Shown: positions 18,513 to 27,863 of the stretch, piece by piece | Layout: every line of letters begins with the position of its first letter | Numbering within the stretch: the stretch's first letter is position 1 | NCBI RefSeq assembly: GCF_041379765.1 | Contig: NZ_CP166919.1 | Coordinates: 62,001-126,000, forward strand | Source of the DNA: Thalassotalea sp. Sam97 | GTDB lineage: Bacteria > Pseudomonadota > Gammaproteobacteria > Enterobacterales > Alteromonadaceae | Length of the DNA stretch: 64,000 nucleotides | Reading direction: 5' to 3' | Translations under genes and position numbers: made by a program | Notes under the pieces: generated by a model | What the model saw: only the letters and a program-made list of their open reading frames with translations | The model's database searches: none | Told to the model about the DNA's origin: nothing

Positions 18513-19946
18513 TTACCAAAAATAAGAGACACGGGTACTAATAAAATCCTCACCTGCGTTATCTCGCCCAGCATATAGGTTAATGCCTAACATTGCTTTA
18601 TTTAATTGGTAGTTTAGTTCAAGATCAATTTCATGAGAGCGCTGCGACAGCATACTATTGGTCTCTGTGTCGTATGTTGCAGTGCGATATGTTGCAATAA
18701 CATACAAGTCTTGATGATTATCCCATGCAAGTTTAGTGCTTATCGCTTCGCCTGGTGAACGATCTCCTTGGGTTTTATTATCACCCCACCAGTGTCCCAT
18801 TTCATTGCCGTCGTTACTAAAACCCTCACCATAAATGCCATGAACATACCATGCACTGTGGAACTTACTCCATTCAATATTTAGAGAAGTTGATTCGGTA
18901 ACATAAGGTAAGAAAATACCGTAGTTTTGGCCAATATTACCAAACCTGTAATTGCTATACTTCCCTGTATCTTCGCCACCATATTCGGCAAAAAGGCTAA
19001 TAGGATAATTCCATAAGGAGAAATCAAATTTACTGGTAATTGAAGCGATCTGATTACCAACTTCTTCTTTACAGTCTTGCAATTCGGTACCAGAACCGCC
19101 GCAATTATCACTATTTACAGGGTCTATGATGGCTTGCCAAACATCGCTTAACGTGACACTCCGTTCACCGCCACCAAACATTAGAGCCCGATTGCCGCCA
19201 AGAGTCCACCAATCGAAAGGCTGAAAACTTAGGTGCATGGTTAAAAAGCCCGGCTCACCCGAGTATCTTTGCCCATCGTAGGCGATGTTATCCATTTCAT
19301 CTAATATACCCACCGACAATTCATATTTTATATTCCAATCGGTAATTAACTTCGAATTACTGAAGGTGGCCATTAACACAGGCTTTGCTTGCGTTGTCAG
19401 CACTAAAGCTCCTTCATGATGGGGGGCAAGCCAATGCTCACGATAACCTATATCGACTTGGAAAACATCCCAACCCGCAGAAAGGTAGGTCCCGTGAGGC
19501 ATAAAGCCTCCACTCTCATAATGTGTGCCACCGAGGTTAACCGCGAAGTACGAGTTCGCTTGAAGAAATCCTGTAGCAGTTAAGCGGTAAGCGTCATCAA
19601 TCTGTTGACCTCGGGAGTTAGGGATGATGACATCGTTATCGTCAGCAATCGTTAGCTCTGCCGATAAATGGGTGATACCTGCTGGCGTCTTATACCGTTC
19701 CATGTAAGTTGACAATCGCTGATACAAATGTGGGTGAGTATCCTTCACCTTTGCCAAATATTGATTAATAGTTGTAACGTGATAAGGCTTACTAAGTGCC
19801 GGTAATTTACTAATGCTAACCAAGCGTTCTATTTCAATTTCAATAGCTGCATCAAGTTTTAGTGGTAAGTATGGTGAGACACCTTTAGCTAAGACTGCTG
19901 GTGTTAAGCAAAGTAAGATGGCTAGGTAAATCGAGCGCAATAACAC
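18513..19946 (-). CDS. Capsule assembly Wzi family outer-membrane protein
   Basis: A 477-residue protein with a signal peptide of about 20 residues (MLLRSIYLAILLCLTPAVLA), then a helical N-terminal part and a beta-barrel rich in alternating aromatic residues. It ends in Phe/Trp (RVSYFW), the usual signal for outer-membrane insertion. The segments GGNRALMFGGGERSVTLSDVW and WNIKYELSVGILDE fit the Wzi/capsule-assembly family, whose E. coli member binds capsular polysaccharide at the surface. It stands alone here, 34 kb from the polysaccharide genes at the window end, so a lectin-like attachment role is inferred only from family. Confidence 0.8.
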   Translation of the reverse strand: MLLRSIYLAILLCLTPAVLAKGVSPYLPLKLDAAIEIEIERLVSISKLPALSKPYHVTTINQYLAKVKDTHPHLYQRLSTYMERYKTPAGITHLSAELTIADDNDVIIPNSRGQQIDDAYRLTATGFLQANSYFAVNLGGTHYESGGFMPHGTYLSAGWDVFQVDIGYREHWLAPHHEGALVLTTQAKPVLMATFSNSKLITDWNIKYELSVGILDEMDNIAYDGQRYSGEPGFLTMHLSFQPFDWWTLGGNRALMFGGGERSVTLSDVWQAIIDPVNSDNCGGSGTELQDCKEEVGNQIASITSKFDFSLWNYPISLFAEYGGEDTGKYSNYRFGNIGQNYGIFLPYVTESTSLNIEWSKFHSAWYVHGIYGEGFSNDGNEMGHWWGDNKTQGDRSPGEAISTKLAWDNHQDLYVIATYRTATYDTETNSMLSQRSHEIDLELNYQLNKAMLGINLYAGRDNAGEDFISTRVSYFW

Positions 19947-20065
19947 AATAAATATTCCATTAATTCAATTCGCGAATATTCTAGCTTGTTATTGATTAAT
20001 TACCAAGTTAGGCATTGTGTTTTGGCGAAGGTTTAGGCGTAGCTTAAATTACGTTATACAGTTCA

Positions 20066-20112
20066 CTAAAGAAAAAGCAGCGCTAGGACATGTGTTATTC
20101 TAGCGCTGTTGT
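20066..20112 (-). terminator. Rho-independent terminator of the DUF465 gene
   Basis: An inverted repeat, CAGCGCTAG at 20078-20086 with CTAGCGCTG at 20100-20108. On the minus strand the stem is followed by a T-rich tract (GCTTTTTCTTT). It lies 23 bases past the stop of the DUF465 gene. Confidence 0.75.
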
Positions 20113-20130
20113 TGCAGGAGTATAATCGTT

Positions 20131-20376
20131 TTAATTGCTGAGTTTTTTTATCATACTGAACAATTCGTCTTTATGATGCAGGCGCTGTTTCTTTAAGTTT
20201 TCTAAGTATTCATCACTGGTGTTTTCAACACCTTCTTCGATACGAACGACTTGCTGATTCAACTCATGGTATTCCTTAAAAATACGCGCAAAATGATTGT
20301 TGGTCATTTTTAGAGTACGAATCTCGTCTTTATACTCTGGAAACTCGTGATGTAAGTCGTGTTTAGCGATGATCAT
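20131..20376 (-). CDS. YdcH family protein (DUF465)
   Basis: An 81-residue, highly charged helical protein with the DUF465 pattern: an HHEFPEYKDEIRTLK start, NNHFARIFKEYHELN in the middle, and a final KQRLHHKDELFSMI. The family forms short coiled-coil hairpins, and its function is unknown. It is followed by a clear terminator. The DksA-like gene lies 42 bases upstream on the same strand, and the two may be co-transcribed. Confidence 0.88.
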   Translation of the reverse strand: MIIAKHDLHHEFPEYKDEIRTLKMTNNHFARIFKEYHELNQQVVRIEEGVENTSDEYLENLKKQRLHHKDELFSMIKKLSN

Positions 20377-20418
20377 AATATTTTCCTATGACGTTATTTA
20401 TAAAATTATTACAGTGAT

Positions 20419-20733
20419 TTATCGTGCGCATTGAATACAGGTTTTCACAGAAGGCATGGTAGCTAAGCGCTGCTCATCGATAGCTAAACCGCATTGGCAA
20501 CAAATGCCGTGTTGTTCTGTTTGCAAAAGGGCAAGAGTGTCTTCAATTTTTTGTAGCTGCAATTGAGTCTGTTGGTAAATCTCTTGAAGACTTTGGCGGC
20601 TGCGACATTCATCATCGTGATCATTAAAGCGTTGGTCGCGCTCTGTGGTTACATCATTACTGATATCTTCTAGGCGACGCTTAAGCTCTTGCTGTTTAGC
20701 CATTAAGGTTTTTTGTAATTGCGCTACAACCAT
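20419..20733 (-). CDS. TraR/DksA-type zinc-finger protein
   Basis: A 104-residue protein with an N-terminal coiled coil and a C-terminal four-Cys zinc finger, CQCG near residue 80 and CIQC near the C-terminus. DksA itself is about 150 residues and has two key Asp residues at its coiled-coil tip; this shorter form has an acidic DHDDE segment in the middle. Relatives bind the secondary channel of RNA polymerase or serve other roles, so regulation of transcription is an inference. Neighbours are DUF465 downstream and the VF530 gene upstream. Confidence 0.85.
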   Translation of the reverse strand: MVVAQLQKTLMAKQQELKRRLEDISNDVTTERDQRFNDHDDECRSRQSLQEIYQQTQLQLQKIEDTLALLQTEQHGICCQCGLAIDEQRLATMPSVKTCIQCAR

Positions 20734-20871
20734 GTGTAGACCTGTCGTTGCAAATTGATTGAATAACTACAGGGTAACCAAAATTGATATTTGCATGTTG
20801 ATCTGGCTCAACTTAGTCGTTATTGGATAAAAACTATCTGGGCAGGAAATTTATGAAACAGGAGTGCAGTA

Positions 20872-21132
20872 TTAACCGTCATTGCGTTCATCACTATCCT
20901 GTTGCGCTTGCTGTATTTGATGACGGTATTTGATGTATAACTGTTCGACTTTGTCGCGTGCCCAAGGGGTTTTGCGTAAAAAAGCTAAGCTAGACTTTAT
21001 GCTTGGATCATGTTTGAAACAACGAATATCGACAAAAGAAGCTAATTGCTCAAAACCAAAGTGTTCTACTAGTTCGGTGACGATTGTTTTAAGGGTGATA
21101 CCGTGCAAAGGATTGTAGGGCTGATGTTGCAT
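20872..21132 (-). CDS. VF530 family DNA-binding protein (DUF2132)
   Basis: An 86-residue protein with the VF530 signature: NPLHGITLKTIV, then FGFEQLASFVDIRCF, DPSIKSSLAFLRKTPWARDKVE and LYIKY. The family adopts a small helical fold with reported DNA binding for the Vibrio fischeri member; its physiological role is unknown. It is a short isolated gene ahead of the DksA-like gene, with a 138-base gap. Confidence 0.9.
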   Translation of the reverse strand: MQHQPYNPLHGITLKTIVTELVEHFGFEQLASFVDIRCFKHDPSIKSSLAFLRKTPWARDKVEQLYIKYRHQIQQAQQDSDERNDG

Positions 21133-21402
21133 AGGTCTGTTTTCAAAGCTGTTAGTCGAACTTGTATCTTACCATACCTAGGATATTTGAGCGATGTTCA
21201 TTAAACCCCATAAAAAAGCCCGGCAACTCCATATACCGGACAACGCGACACAACTGCTTATATTTGGGTTATCACTAACGGATTGGAGCATAACAGTATC
21301 GTCTTTATGTCTATTTTTACGCACAAAGGTGATATTGAGATCAAACCTAGTGTTTACTCGAACGTGCAAGATTTGCGCTTTACAGGCTAAGCTTCTGTAA
21401 AC

Positions 21403-21431
21403 TTCATTATATACGAATAACCATATATAAT
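21403..21431 (+). promoter_or_regulatory. arsR promoter with overlapping ArsR-type operator
   Basis: A perfect 8-bp inverted repeat, ATTATATA 21406-21413 and TATATAAT 21424-21431, is separated by ten bases. It includes the CGAATA half-site typical of ArsR/SmtB operators. The right arm contains a consensus -10 (TATAAT 21426-21431), with a -35-like TTCATT at 21403-21408, 17 bases apart. A repressor bound here would block the promoter and be released by As(III), giving autoregulation of arsR and the genes behind it. Confidence 0.75.
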
Positions 21432-21453
21432 AATTCCCATATGTGAGGATGCT

Positions 21454-21792
21454 ATGAACCCGATTGATTTTTATAAGGCGCTTGCTGACGAAACTCGGCT
21501 GATTATTTTGTTGTTATTAGTCGAAGAAAATGAGTTGTGTGTATGTGAGTTAGTTACGGCACTGAATTATAGCCAACCTAAAATATCGAGGCACTTAGCG
21601 TTATTAAAACAAGCTGGTTTACTTTGCGATCGCAAACAAAAGCAGTGGGTATATTACCGTCTTAATTCATCGTTACCTGATTGGTGTCATCAGGTGTTAC
21701 AGACGACAGAGCTCAACAATAATGAGTTGATTATTAGTGCTCAACATCAGTTACGGGCTATGCAAAATCCCCCAGAAAGTAATTGTTCATAA
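21454..21792 (+). CDS. arsR: ArsR family metalloregulator (arsenical repressor)
   Basis: A 112-residue winged-helix repressor. The As(III)-binding box ELCVCEL with C29 and C31 lies in the recognition region, and the HTH is SQPKISRHLALLKQAGLL. It should repress its own operon and release DNA on binding trivalent arsenic. GTGAGG precedes the ATG. It is first in an operon with a GAPDH-like enzyme and ArsJ, and the operator upstream supports autoregulation. Confidence 0.93.
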   Translation: MNPIDFYKALADETRLIILLLLVEENELCVCELVTALNYSQPKISRHLALLKQAGLLCDRKQKQWVYYRLNSSLPDWCHQVLQTTELNNNELIISAQHQLRAMQNPPESNCS

Positions 21793-21870
21793 TATAGTGA
21801 AACGACTTCTATTGGTAATCGTATCGATAGCGTCAATGATATCTAGCGAGATAGGTATAAGGTAATTAAC

Positions 21871-22878
21871 ATGACGATAAAAATTGGTATTAATGGTTTT
21901 GGTCGAATGGGCCGTTTAAGTATGCGTGCAGCATTTGATTGGCCAGAGGTTGAGATCGTGCAAATAAATGATCCAGCTGGTAACGCTGAGACTCTCGCAC
22001 ATCTGCTTAATTTTGATTCGGTGCACGGTATTTGGCATCACCAAGCAACAAGTGATGCTAATAACATGCTAATAAATGGTCGGATTATTCCATGTACGAT
22101 GAATAGCGCAATTGCCGATACCGATTGGTCTGGTTGTGATGTCGTCATTGAAGCGAGTGGCAAAATGAAGACCAAGGCTTTATTGCAAGCTTATCTTGAT
22201 CAAGGCGTAAAACGTGTCGTTGTAACGGCACCAGTGAAAGAAGATGGTGTGTTAAATGTGGTCATGGGTGTGAATGACCATCTGTATAATAAAGACGAGC
22301 ACTCTATCGTCACAGCAGCGAGTTGTACCACAAACTGCTTAGCGCCAGTGGTTAAAGTGATTCATGAAACGTTTGGTATTGAGCACGGCTCAATGACCAC
22401 GATTCATGATATTACCAATACACAAACGATTTTAGATGCGCCGCATCAAGACTTACGCCGCGCACGAGCTTGTGGCATGAGTTTAATTCCGACAACAACT
22501 GGCTCGGCAACGGCTATCACCCATATTTTTCCGGAATTAAAAGGTCGCTTAAATGGTCATGCGGTGCGAGTGCCATTGGCCAATGCCTCATTAACCGATT
22601 GTGTGTTTGAATTGCAGCAAAAGGTCACCGCAGAGCAAGTTAATACTGTTTTAAAAGAGGCGGCAGACAATCAATTGCAGGGAATCCTAGGTTTTGAGTC
22701 TCGCCCGCTGGTATCGATTGATTACAAAACGGATCCTCGTTCGTCGGTAATTGATGCGCAATCGACCATGGTGATAAATGGTACCCAGCTGAAAATCTAT
22801 GCTTGGTATGACAACGAGTGGGGTTATGCGAACCGTACAGCTGAGTTAGCTCGAAAAGTCGGCTTAAGCGATAAGTGA
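21871..22878 (+). CDS. ArsJ-associated glyceraldehyde-3-phosphate dehydrogenase
   Basis: A 335-residue GAPDH. The NAD-binding motif INGFGRMGR is at 7-15, and the catalytic Cys is C152 in ASCTTNCLAPV. Next to arsJ this paralogue is known to use arsenate in place of phosphate, forming 1-arseno-3-phosphoglycerate, which ArsJ exports and which then falls apart outside the cell. The start is ATG 21871 with TAAGGT upstream. It lies 78 bases after arsR and 43 before arsJ. A glycolytic housekeeping role is less likely in this setting. Confidence 0.93.
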   Translation: MTIKIGINGFGRMGRLSMRAAFDWPEVEIVQINDPAGNAETLAHLLNFDSVHGIWHHQATSDANNMLINGRIIPCTMNSAIADTDWSGCDVVIEASGKMKTKALLQAYLDQGVKRVVVTAPVKEDGVLNVVMGVNDHLYNKDEHSIVTAASCTTNCLAPVVKVIHETFGIEHGSMTTIHDITNTQTILDAPHQDLRRARACGMSLIPTTTGSATAITHIFPELKGRLNGHAVRVPLANASLTDCVFELQQKVTAEQVNTVLKEAADNQLQGILGFESRPLVSIDYKTDPRSSVIDAQSTMVINGTQLKIYAWYDNEWGYANRTAELARKVGLSDK

Positions 22879-22921
22879 CGGCATACAGCAAACGGCCAAA
22901 GGTGTAGGAATTAATCGTATT

Positions 22922-24124
22922 ATGTTGAGCAATGCATCAGCACAAGTGCGACAGTACTTGTTAATCACGGGCAATTATTGGGCATTCACCCTAACCGACG
23001 GTGCTCTGCGGATGCTCATTGTGTTGCATTTTCATCAACTTGGCTTTGCTCCGCTACAAATTGCCTTATTGTTTTTATTTTATGAGGCTTTTGGCGTTGT
23101 CACCAATTTACTTGGTGGCTGGTTAGGCGCACGGTTAGGATTGAATCGAACCATGAATATTGGTTTGGGGTTGCAACTTGTCGCACTAGCAATGTTAACC
23201 GTATCAAGTGACTGGTTGTCTGTTGGCTATGTAATGCTAGCCCAAGCATTATCAGGTATCGCTAAAGACCTTAATAAAATGAGTGCCAAAAGTGCCATAA
23301 AACTATTGGTACCCAAGGGTGAGGAGAGCACTTTATATAAGTGGGTTGCGATTTTAACCGGCTCTAAAAATGCCTTAAAAGGAATTGGTTTTTTCTTAGG
23401 CAGCGTGTTGCTGTCGTTGTTCCAATTCCAAGGTGCGATAGTCATTATGCTAGTGATGCTGTTACTGGTTTGGCTGTTAAGTCTGTACGCTTTGAAAAAT
23501 GATTTAGGTAGGGCAAAAAACAAGCCGAAATTTAAAGAAATTTTATCGAAGAGTCGGGCTATTAACATGCTCTCAGCTGCGCGGATGTTTCTATTTGGTG
23601 CCCGTGATGTCTGGTTTGTTGTAGCGCTGCCGGTATATTTAGCCGCGACATTTGCTTGGGATCCATGGGAAGTTGGCGCCTTTATGGCAACGTGGGTCAT
23701 CGGCTATGGCATTGTGCAGTCGATAGCCCCATATTTCACGGGTAAAAAGCAAGGTAAAATACCCAATGGCTCTGCAGCAGTCAGTTGGGCATTAGCATTA
23801 GCTTTAATCCCGATGGTAATTGCTATCGCAATGCAGGCAAATGTTTATATTCAAGTAAGTTTGTTGGCCGGGCTGTTAGCCTTTGGCGCTTTGTTTGCCA
23901 TAAATTCGTCGTTACATAGCTATTTAATTGTCAGCTATGCTGATAGTGACGGGGTATCTCTAGACGTTGGTTTTTATTACATGGCCAATGCAATGGGGCG
24001 CCTACTTGGCACGATATTGTCCGGTTGGCTATATCAAGCTTATGGCATGGCGACGTGTTTGTGGGTTTCTGCTGGCTTTATCTTTATTGCCGCCTTGATC
24101 TCAAAAAAATTGCCGCATAATTAG
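22922..24124 (+). CDS. arsJ: Organoarsenical efflux MFS transporter ArsJ
   Basis: A 400-residue major facilitator with about 12 membrane segments. The N-terminal ITGNYWAFTLTDGALRMLIVLHF segment and the MSAKSAIKLLVPKGEES loop between the halves are typical of ArsJ. It exports 1-arseno-3-phosphoglycerate made by the GAPDH encoded just upstream, giving arsenate resistance without an arsenate reductase. It ends eight bases before the Gfo/Idh gene, so that gene probably belongs to the same transcript. Confidence 0.93.
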   Translation: MLSNASAQVRQYLLITGNYWAFTLTDGALRMLIVLHFHQLGFAPLQIALLFLFYEAFGVVTNLLGGWLGARLGLNRTMNIGLGLQLVALAMLTVSSDWLSVGYVMLAQALSGIAKDLNKMSAKSAIKLLVPKGEESTLYKWVAILTGSKNALKGIGFFLGSVLLSLFQFQGAIVIMLVMLLLVWLLSLYALKNDLGRAKNKPKFKEILSKSRAINMLSAARMFLFGARDVWFVVALPVYLAATFAWDPWEVGAFMATWVIGYGIVQSIAPYFTGKKQGKIPNGSAAVSWALALALIPMVIAIAMQANVYIQVSLLAGLLAFGALFAINSSLHSYLIVSYADSDGVSLDVGFYYMANAMGRLLGTILSGWLYQAYGMATCLWVSAGFIFIAALISKKLPHN

Positions 24125-24132
24125 GAATTTCT

Positions 24133-25155
24133 ATGACCATAAATGTTGGCGTGATAGGTTTTGGTTTGTCAGCGAAAATCTTTCATTTACCATTTATTGA
24201 TGCGTTACCAAGCTTTGCGGTAAAAGCGATTGGGACCTCACAACAACAACTCGCAAAACAGGCGTGGCCTAATGCGGTTGTTTTTACCCAAGTTAGTGAT
24301 TTACTCGCCGACAAAAATATCGATTTAGTGGTGATCACCAGCCCTAACGACAGCCATTATCATTTGGCTAAACAGGCTTTGCTGGCGCATAAGCACGTGG
24401 TCGTGGAAAAGCCGTTTACGGTCACCGTTGCACAAGCAGATGAACTGATTGATTTAGCAAAGCAGCAGGGGCGCGTGCTGACGGTTTATCATAATCGTCG
24501 CTTAGATGGTGATTTTCTCACGGTTAAAGATTGCATAAATCAAGGACAATTAGGCAATGTCCGAATGTTACATTCTCGCTTTGATCGTTTTCGTCCCGAG
24601 GTTCGCAATAAATGGAAAGAGCAATCTGGTCAAGCAACGGGCATATTATATGATCTTGGCTCGCATTTAATTGATCAAGCATTGCAGTTATTTGGTCAGC
24701 CACAAGCTATAACAGCGCAATGTTTGGCCATGCGCAACGGCTCTCAGGCGGTAGACTATTTTGATGTATTACTGCATTACCCTGACCTTCAGGTGAGGTT
24801 AGGCTCTAGCCCATTTAACGCTGGGGTTAACCAACGTTTTATGGTTCATGGGGATCTCGGTAGTTTATTGATTACAGGGGTAGATGCACAAGAAGCACAA
24901 ATTGTTGCGGGCATGACGTTTAATGACCCAATGTTTGCTGATAATAGCGAACAGAAGGTAGAGTCATCATTAGCTAGTGTCGCCATCAAAAAAGGTAATT
25001 ACCATAAATTTTATCAACAGCTTGCAACGGCAATCAACAGCGGTACAGCACCATTAGTTAGTGCCGAATCAGCACGTAATGTTATCGCCATCATAGAGCT
25101 TGCGATGCAAAGCAGTGAACAGCAACGAACTCTTGCTATTCGCGATTATTTATGA
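24133..25155 (+). CDS. Gfo/Idh/MocA family oxidoreductase
   Basis: A 340-residue NAD(P)-dependent oxidoreductase. The Rossmann motif GVIGFGLSAKIFH starts at about residue 6, the EKPF catalytic Lys motif lies near residue 95, and the C-terminal alpha/beta domain contains GILYDLGSHLIDQAL. It resembles the YdgJ/YafC branch; the substrate, probably a sugar or polyol, cannot be told from sequence. It is tightly linked behind arsJ, though no arsenic role is known for this family; co-transcription may be incidental. Confidence 0.88.
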   Translation: MTINVGVIGFGLSAKIFHLPFIDALPSFAVKAIGTSQQQLAKQAWPNAVVFTQVSDLLADKNIDLVVITSPNDSHYHLAKQALLAHKHVVVEKPFTVTVAQADELIDLAKQQGRVLTVYHNRRLDGDFLTVKDCINQGQLGNVRMLHSRFDRFRPEVRNKWKEQSGQATGILYDLGSHLIDQALQLFGQPQAITAQCLAMRNGSQAVDYFDVLLHYPDLQVRLGSSPFNAGVNQRFMVHGDLGSLLITGVDAQEAQIVAGMTFNDPMFADNSEQKVESSLASVAIKKGNYHKFYQQLATAINSGTAPLVSAESARNVIAIIELAMQSSEQQRTLAIRDYL

Positions 25156-25321
25156 CGACTATAATGATCTGTTTATAGTCATATTACCTATTGCTATTTT
25201 ACATCAATATCGTAACGGTTTTTGAAACAGGTGCTATCATCTAAGTATCGGTTTTAACGCAAATAACATTGCCCAGTTGAGCTATCGAATCAGGCACTAT
25301 TGTATATGAATGAGGTAAACC

Positions 25322-26179
25322 ATGAGTGAGCAATATCAGCCGGAAACAGTTTGGACGTGGAAACAAGATAATAAAGGCGGCGGTAAGTTTTTTAAGATAA
25401 ACCGTCCTGTAAGTGGTGCTACTCACGATAGAGTGCTTCCGCAAGGTAAGCACCCTTTACAATTGTATTCATTAGCAACCCCAAATGGTGTGAAAGTGAC
25501 CATTATGCTAGAAGAGTTATTAGCCAAAGGCATAGAGGGGGCTGAATATGATGCGTTTTTTATCTCTATCCTTGAGGGTGATCAGTTTTCTTCTGGGTTT
25601 GTCGATCTAAATCCAAACTCAAAGATACCGGCGATGATTGATAACAGTGAAGATGATCCTGTGAAACTGTTCGAGTCAGGTTCAATATTGCTTTATTTAG
25701 CGGAGAAGTTTGGTGAATTTCTCCCTTTTGATGTGCATGGTCGTACCCAGTGTTTAAACTGGTTGTTTTGGCAAATGGGCAGTGCACCATATCTCGGTGG
25801 TGGCTTTGGTCATTTTTATGCTTATGCACCGGAAAAATTTGAGTACCCAATTGAACGTTTTACTATGGAAGTGAAACGACAACTCGATGTCCTTGATAAG
25901 CACCTTGCTAATAACCTGTATATGTGTGGCCAAGATTACACTATTGCCGATATTGCGATTTTTCCATGGTACGGTTCGCTGGTATTAGGACGACTATACG
26001 GTGCGGCTGAGTTTTTAGATGTTGAAAGCTACGCCAACTTGCTACGCTGGGCAAAACATATCGACAAACGTGACGCGGTTATTCGTGGTTGTATGGTTAA
26101 TCGTGATTGGGGCGAGCCACATGAGCAATTATTTGAACGCCATGATGCCAGTGACTTTGATAGTGTACCAAAGCCTTAA
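25322..26179 (+). CDS. yghU: Glutathione-dependent disulfide-bond oxidoreductase, YghU type
   Basis: A 285-residue glutathione transferase-like protein of the Nu class. It matches E. coli YghU along its whole length: VWTWKQDN near the N-terminus, NRPVSGATH, GKHPLQLYSLATPNG, LFESGSILLYLAEKFG (glutathione site) and ERHDASDF at the end. These enzymes bind two glutathione molecules and reduce disulfides and organic peroxides. It has its own 166-base upstream region. The stop converges on hdfR, with a possible hairpin at 26235-26268. Confidence 0.93.
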   Translation: MSEQYQPETVWTWKQDNKGGGKFFKINRPVSGATHDRVLPQGKHPLQLYSLATPNGVKVTIMLEELLAKGIEGAEYDAFFISILEGDQFSSGFVDLNPNSKIPAMIDNSEDDPVKLFESGSILLYLAEKFGEFLPFDVHGRTQCLNWLFWQMGSAPYLGGGFGHFYAYAPEKFEYPIERFTMEVKRQLDVLDKHLANNLYMCGQDYTIADIAIFPWYGSLVLGRLYGAAEFLDVESYANLLRWAKHIDKRDAVIRGCMVNRDWGEPHEQLFERHDASDFDSVPKP

Positions 26180-26309
26180 AAGTTTGAGGGTTTATCTATA
26201 CTGGCAAGGCAAGATCGTAACTAAGTTCTCGAATGCATAAAGTCTCACAGTCGTATCAGACTCTATGCTTATTAGTATTTCATAACGACAGCCTGTTATC
26301 GCTTGTCGG

Positions 26310-27137
26310 CTAGTTCATTGCGTACAAGTTTCTAAATTGTGTTAACAGCTGTTGGTTATCATTGTCTTTGCGGTAAACCATATAGATAGGTCGCTGTATT
26401 TGTAATGGTGAGTCAATGCGATATAGTTGCTGGTGATCAATCAAGGGTTCGACCAATTGTGTTGGCAAGTAGGCAAACCCCCCTTTGGCTTGAATCACTT
26501 CAAGCGCAATCATTGCCGTCGATGTTTTAAAATTCGGTCTGACCTTATGATGCAGGGCATGTTCTTTTTGAAAAGTTATTCCCCAATCCACCAGAATGTA
26601 GTCGTCTATCTCACGGTTAAAACTCTCACGACTGCCTACCAACGACAAGTCAAAGTGACCAATCAACTCATTGTAAAATTCATCGTCTTTAATCGGATCT
26701 GCGAGTAAGCCAACATCTAAACTTCGATCATCAAGTTTACGCTGGATGGCTTCTCGTACCGATATTTCCGCACCTAAGACCAAATGTTGAAACAACTCCA
26801 CAGCTTCATGGATTTGGTTACTAAAGAATGCATCCCAGATATTAGGGGTGGCAGCAATATTAAACGAAAGCTTTTGTTGATTCGCAATTGATATCGCTAA
26901 CTTTGATTGTTCCATTTGACTGACCATGAGGTGTGCATGCGATAGCAGAGCTTCGCCTGCTGGGGTAAGGCGTAGGTTTTTCTTATCGCGAATGATAAGT
27001 TGAGTTGCGTAAAACTCCTCCAACTGTTTTATACGGGCGCTCACGGCTGCTTGGGTTATATATAAAGTTTCAGCAGCACGGCCGAAGTGTTTGTTTTCTG
27101 CAACAGTAATGAATGTTTTATAAACTCTAATGTCCAT
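26310..27137 (-). CDS. hdfR: HdfR-like LysR family transcriptional regulator
   Basis: A 275-residue LysR regulator. The N-terminal winged HTH has FGRAAETLYITQAAVSARIKQLE, followed by an effector domain. The HTH is close to HdfR (YifA), and the gene is divergent from a maoP homologue, the conserved hdfR/maoP pair of gammaproteobacteria. E. coli HdfR represses flhDC. The flagellar role cannot be assumed here, and no flagellar gene is in the window. The intergenic 242 bases should hold both promoters. Confidence 0.82.
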   Translation of the reverse strand: MDIRVYKTFITVAENKHFGRAAETLYITQAAVSARIKQLEEFYATQLIIRDKKNLRLTPAGEALLSHAHLMVSQMEQSKLAISIANQQKLSFNIAATPNIWDAFFSNQIHEAVELFQHLVLGAEISVREAIQRKLDDRSLDVGLLADPIKDDEFYNELIGHFDLSLVGSRESFNREIDDYILVDWGITFQKEHALHHKVRPNFKTSTAMIALEVIQAKGGFAYLPTQLVEPLIDHQQLYRIDSPLQIQRPIYMVYRKDNDNQQLLTQFRNLYAMN

Positions 27138-27379
27138 TTGAAAGTCCTTAAGGTGACTGTCGAAATGTAAATTAATCTTATCGACTAGACAAATATTTTT
27201 TGATGTCTTTTTTCAACTGTTTCCCATAATTTTTAACATCTAAGTAACACGTAGATGCTTGTAGTACGTAATCTAGCGCTAATCCGTGACAAAGTGCGCA
27301 TAGATGTTGCTAGCAAGCAACATTTTGCGGTTATTAATAACAAAAAATATTATGACTTTGGTATTTAGAGGGGTGAGAT

Positions 27380-27712
27380 GTGGACACTAACATTCGTAAA
27401 GGCAAAATGATGTTTTACGGTGATGCGATGTTTTCTCGAGGTTTATCACGCAGTGGTTATTTTAACCGCCGCGAAGCGATGGAATTAGAGGAATATGGAC
27501 ACACCTTTATGGCACTGCTAGATGGCTCTCTGACGCCTAATAATGATGATGAGCAACGTTTTGTCAATGAGATGCAAAACTCTACTGTTGAAGCTATGTA
27601 TGCCGTCAATTTATGGCGTAAGTACCTAGATGTTATAGCGAAAAGTAAAGTTTATCATGGTTTTGCTAAAAGCTATGCGGGGTCGAGTGCGATGACGGAC
27701 TTTAGTTTGTAG
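27380..27712 (+). CDS. maoP: MaoP family protein (DUF413)
   Basis: A 110-residue protein from a GTG start preceded by GAGGGG. The core FSRGLSRSGYFNRREAMELEEYGHTF and EQRFVNEM match the DUF413/MaoP family. E. coli MaoP acts with the maoS site, near the gene, to organise the Ori macrodomain of the chromosome. The hdfR-maoP divergence is the same as in E. coli. The C-terminal 30 residues differ from E. coli. A maoS-like site was not recognised. Confidence 0.85.
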   Translation: MDTNIRKGKMMFYGDAMFSRGLSRSGYFNRREAMELEEYGHTFMALLDGSLTPNNDDEQRFVNEMQNSTVEAMYAVNLWRKYLDVIAKSKVYHGFAKSYAGSSAMTDFSL

Positions 27713-27863
27713 TGGTGTGGAGAGAATAAGTAATCTTAGAAAAATTTTTTTGATATAACGACAAAAATTTTTTGCAATCATTATTGTTTGCTTTTCTTTA
27801 TGCTCCGAGCTTATTGACCGTAAAAGTAACAGCGTCAACGCATATATAGGAGAAATAGCGACA

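Noticed and set aside
21194..21400. 68-codon frame upstream of arsR
   Set aside because: It runs up to the arsR promoter region, has no binding site and no recognisable features.
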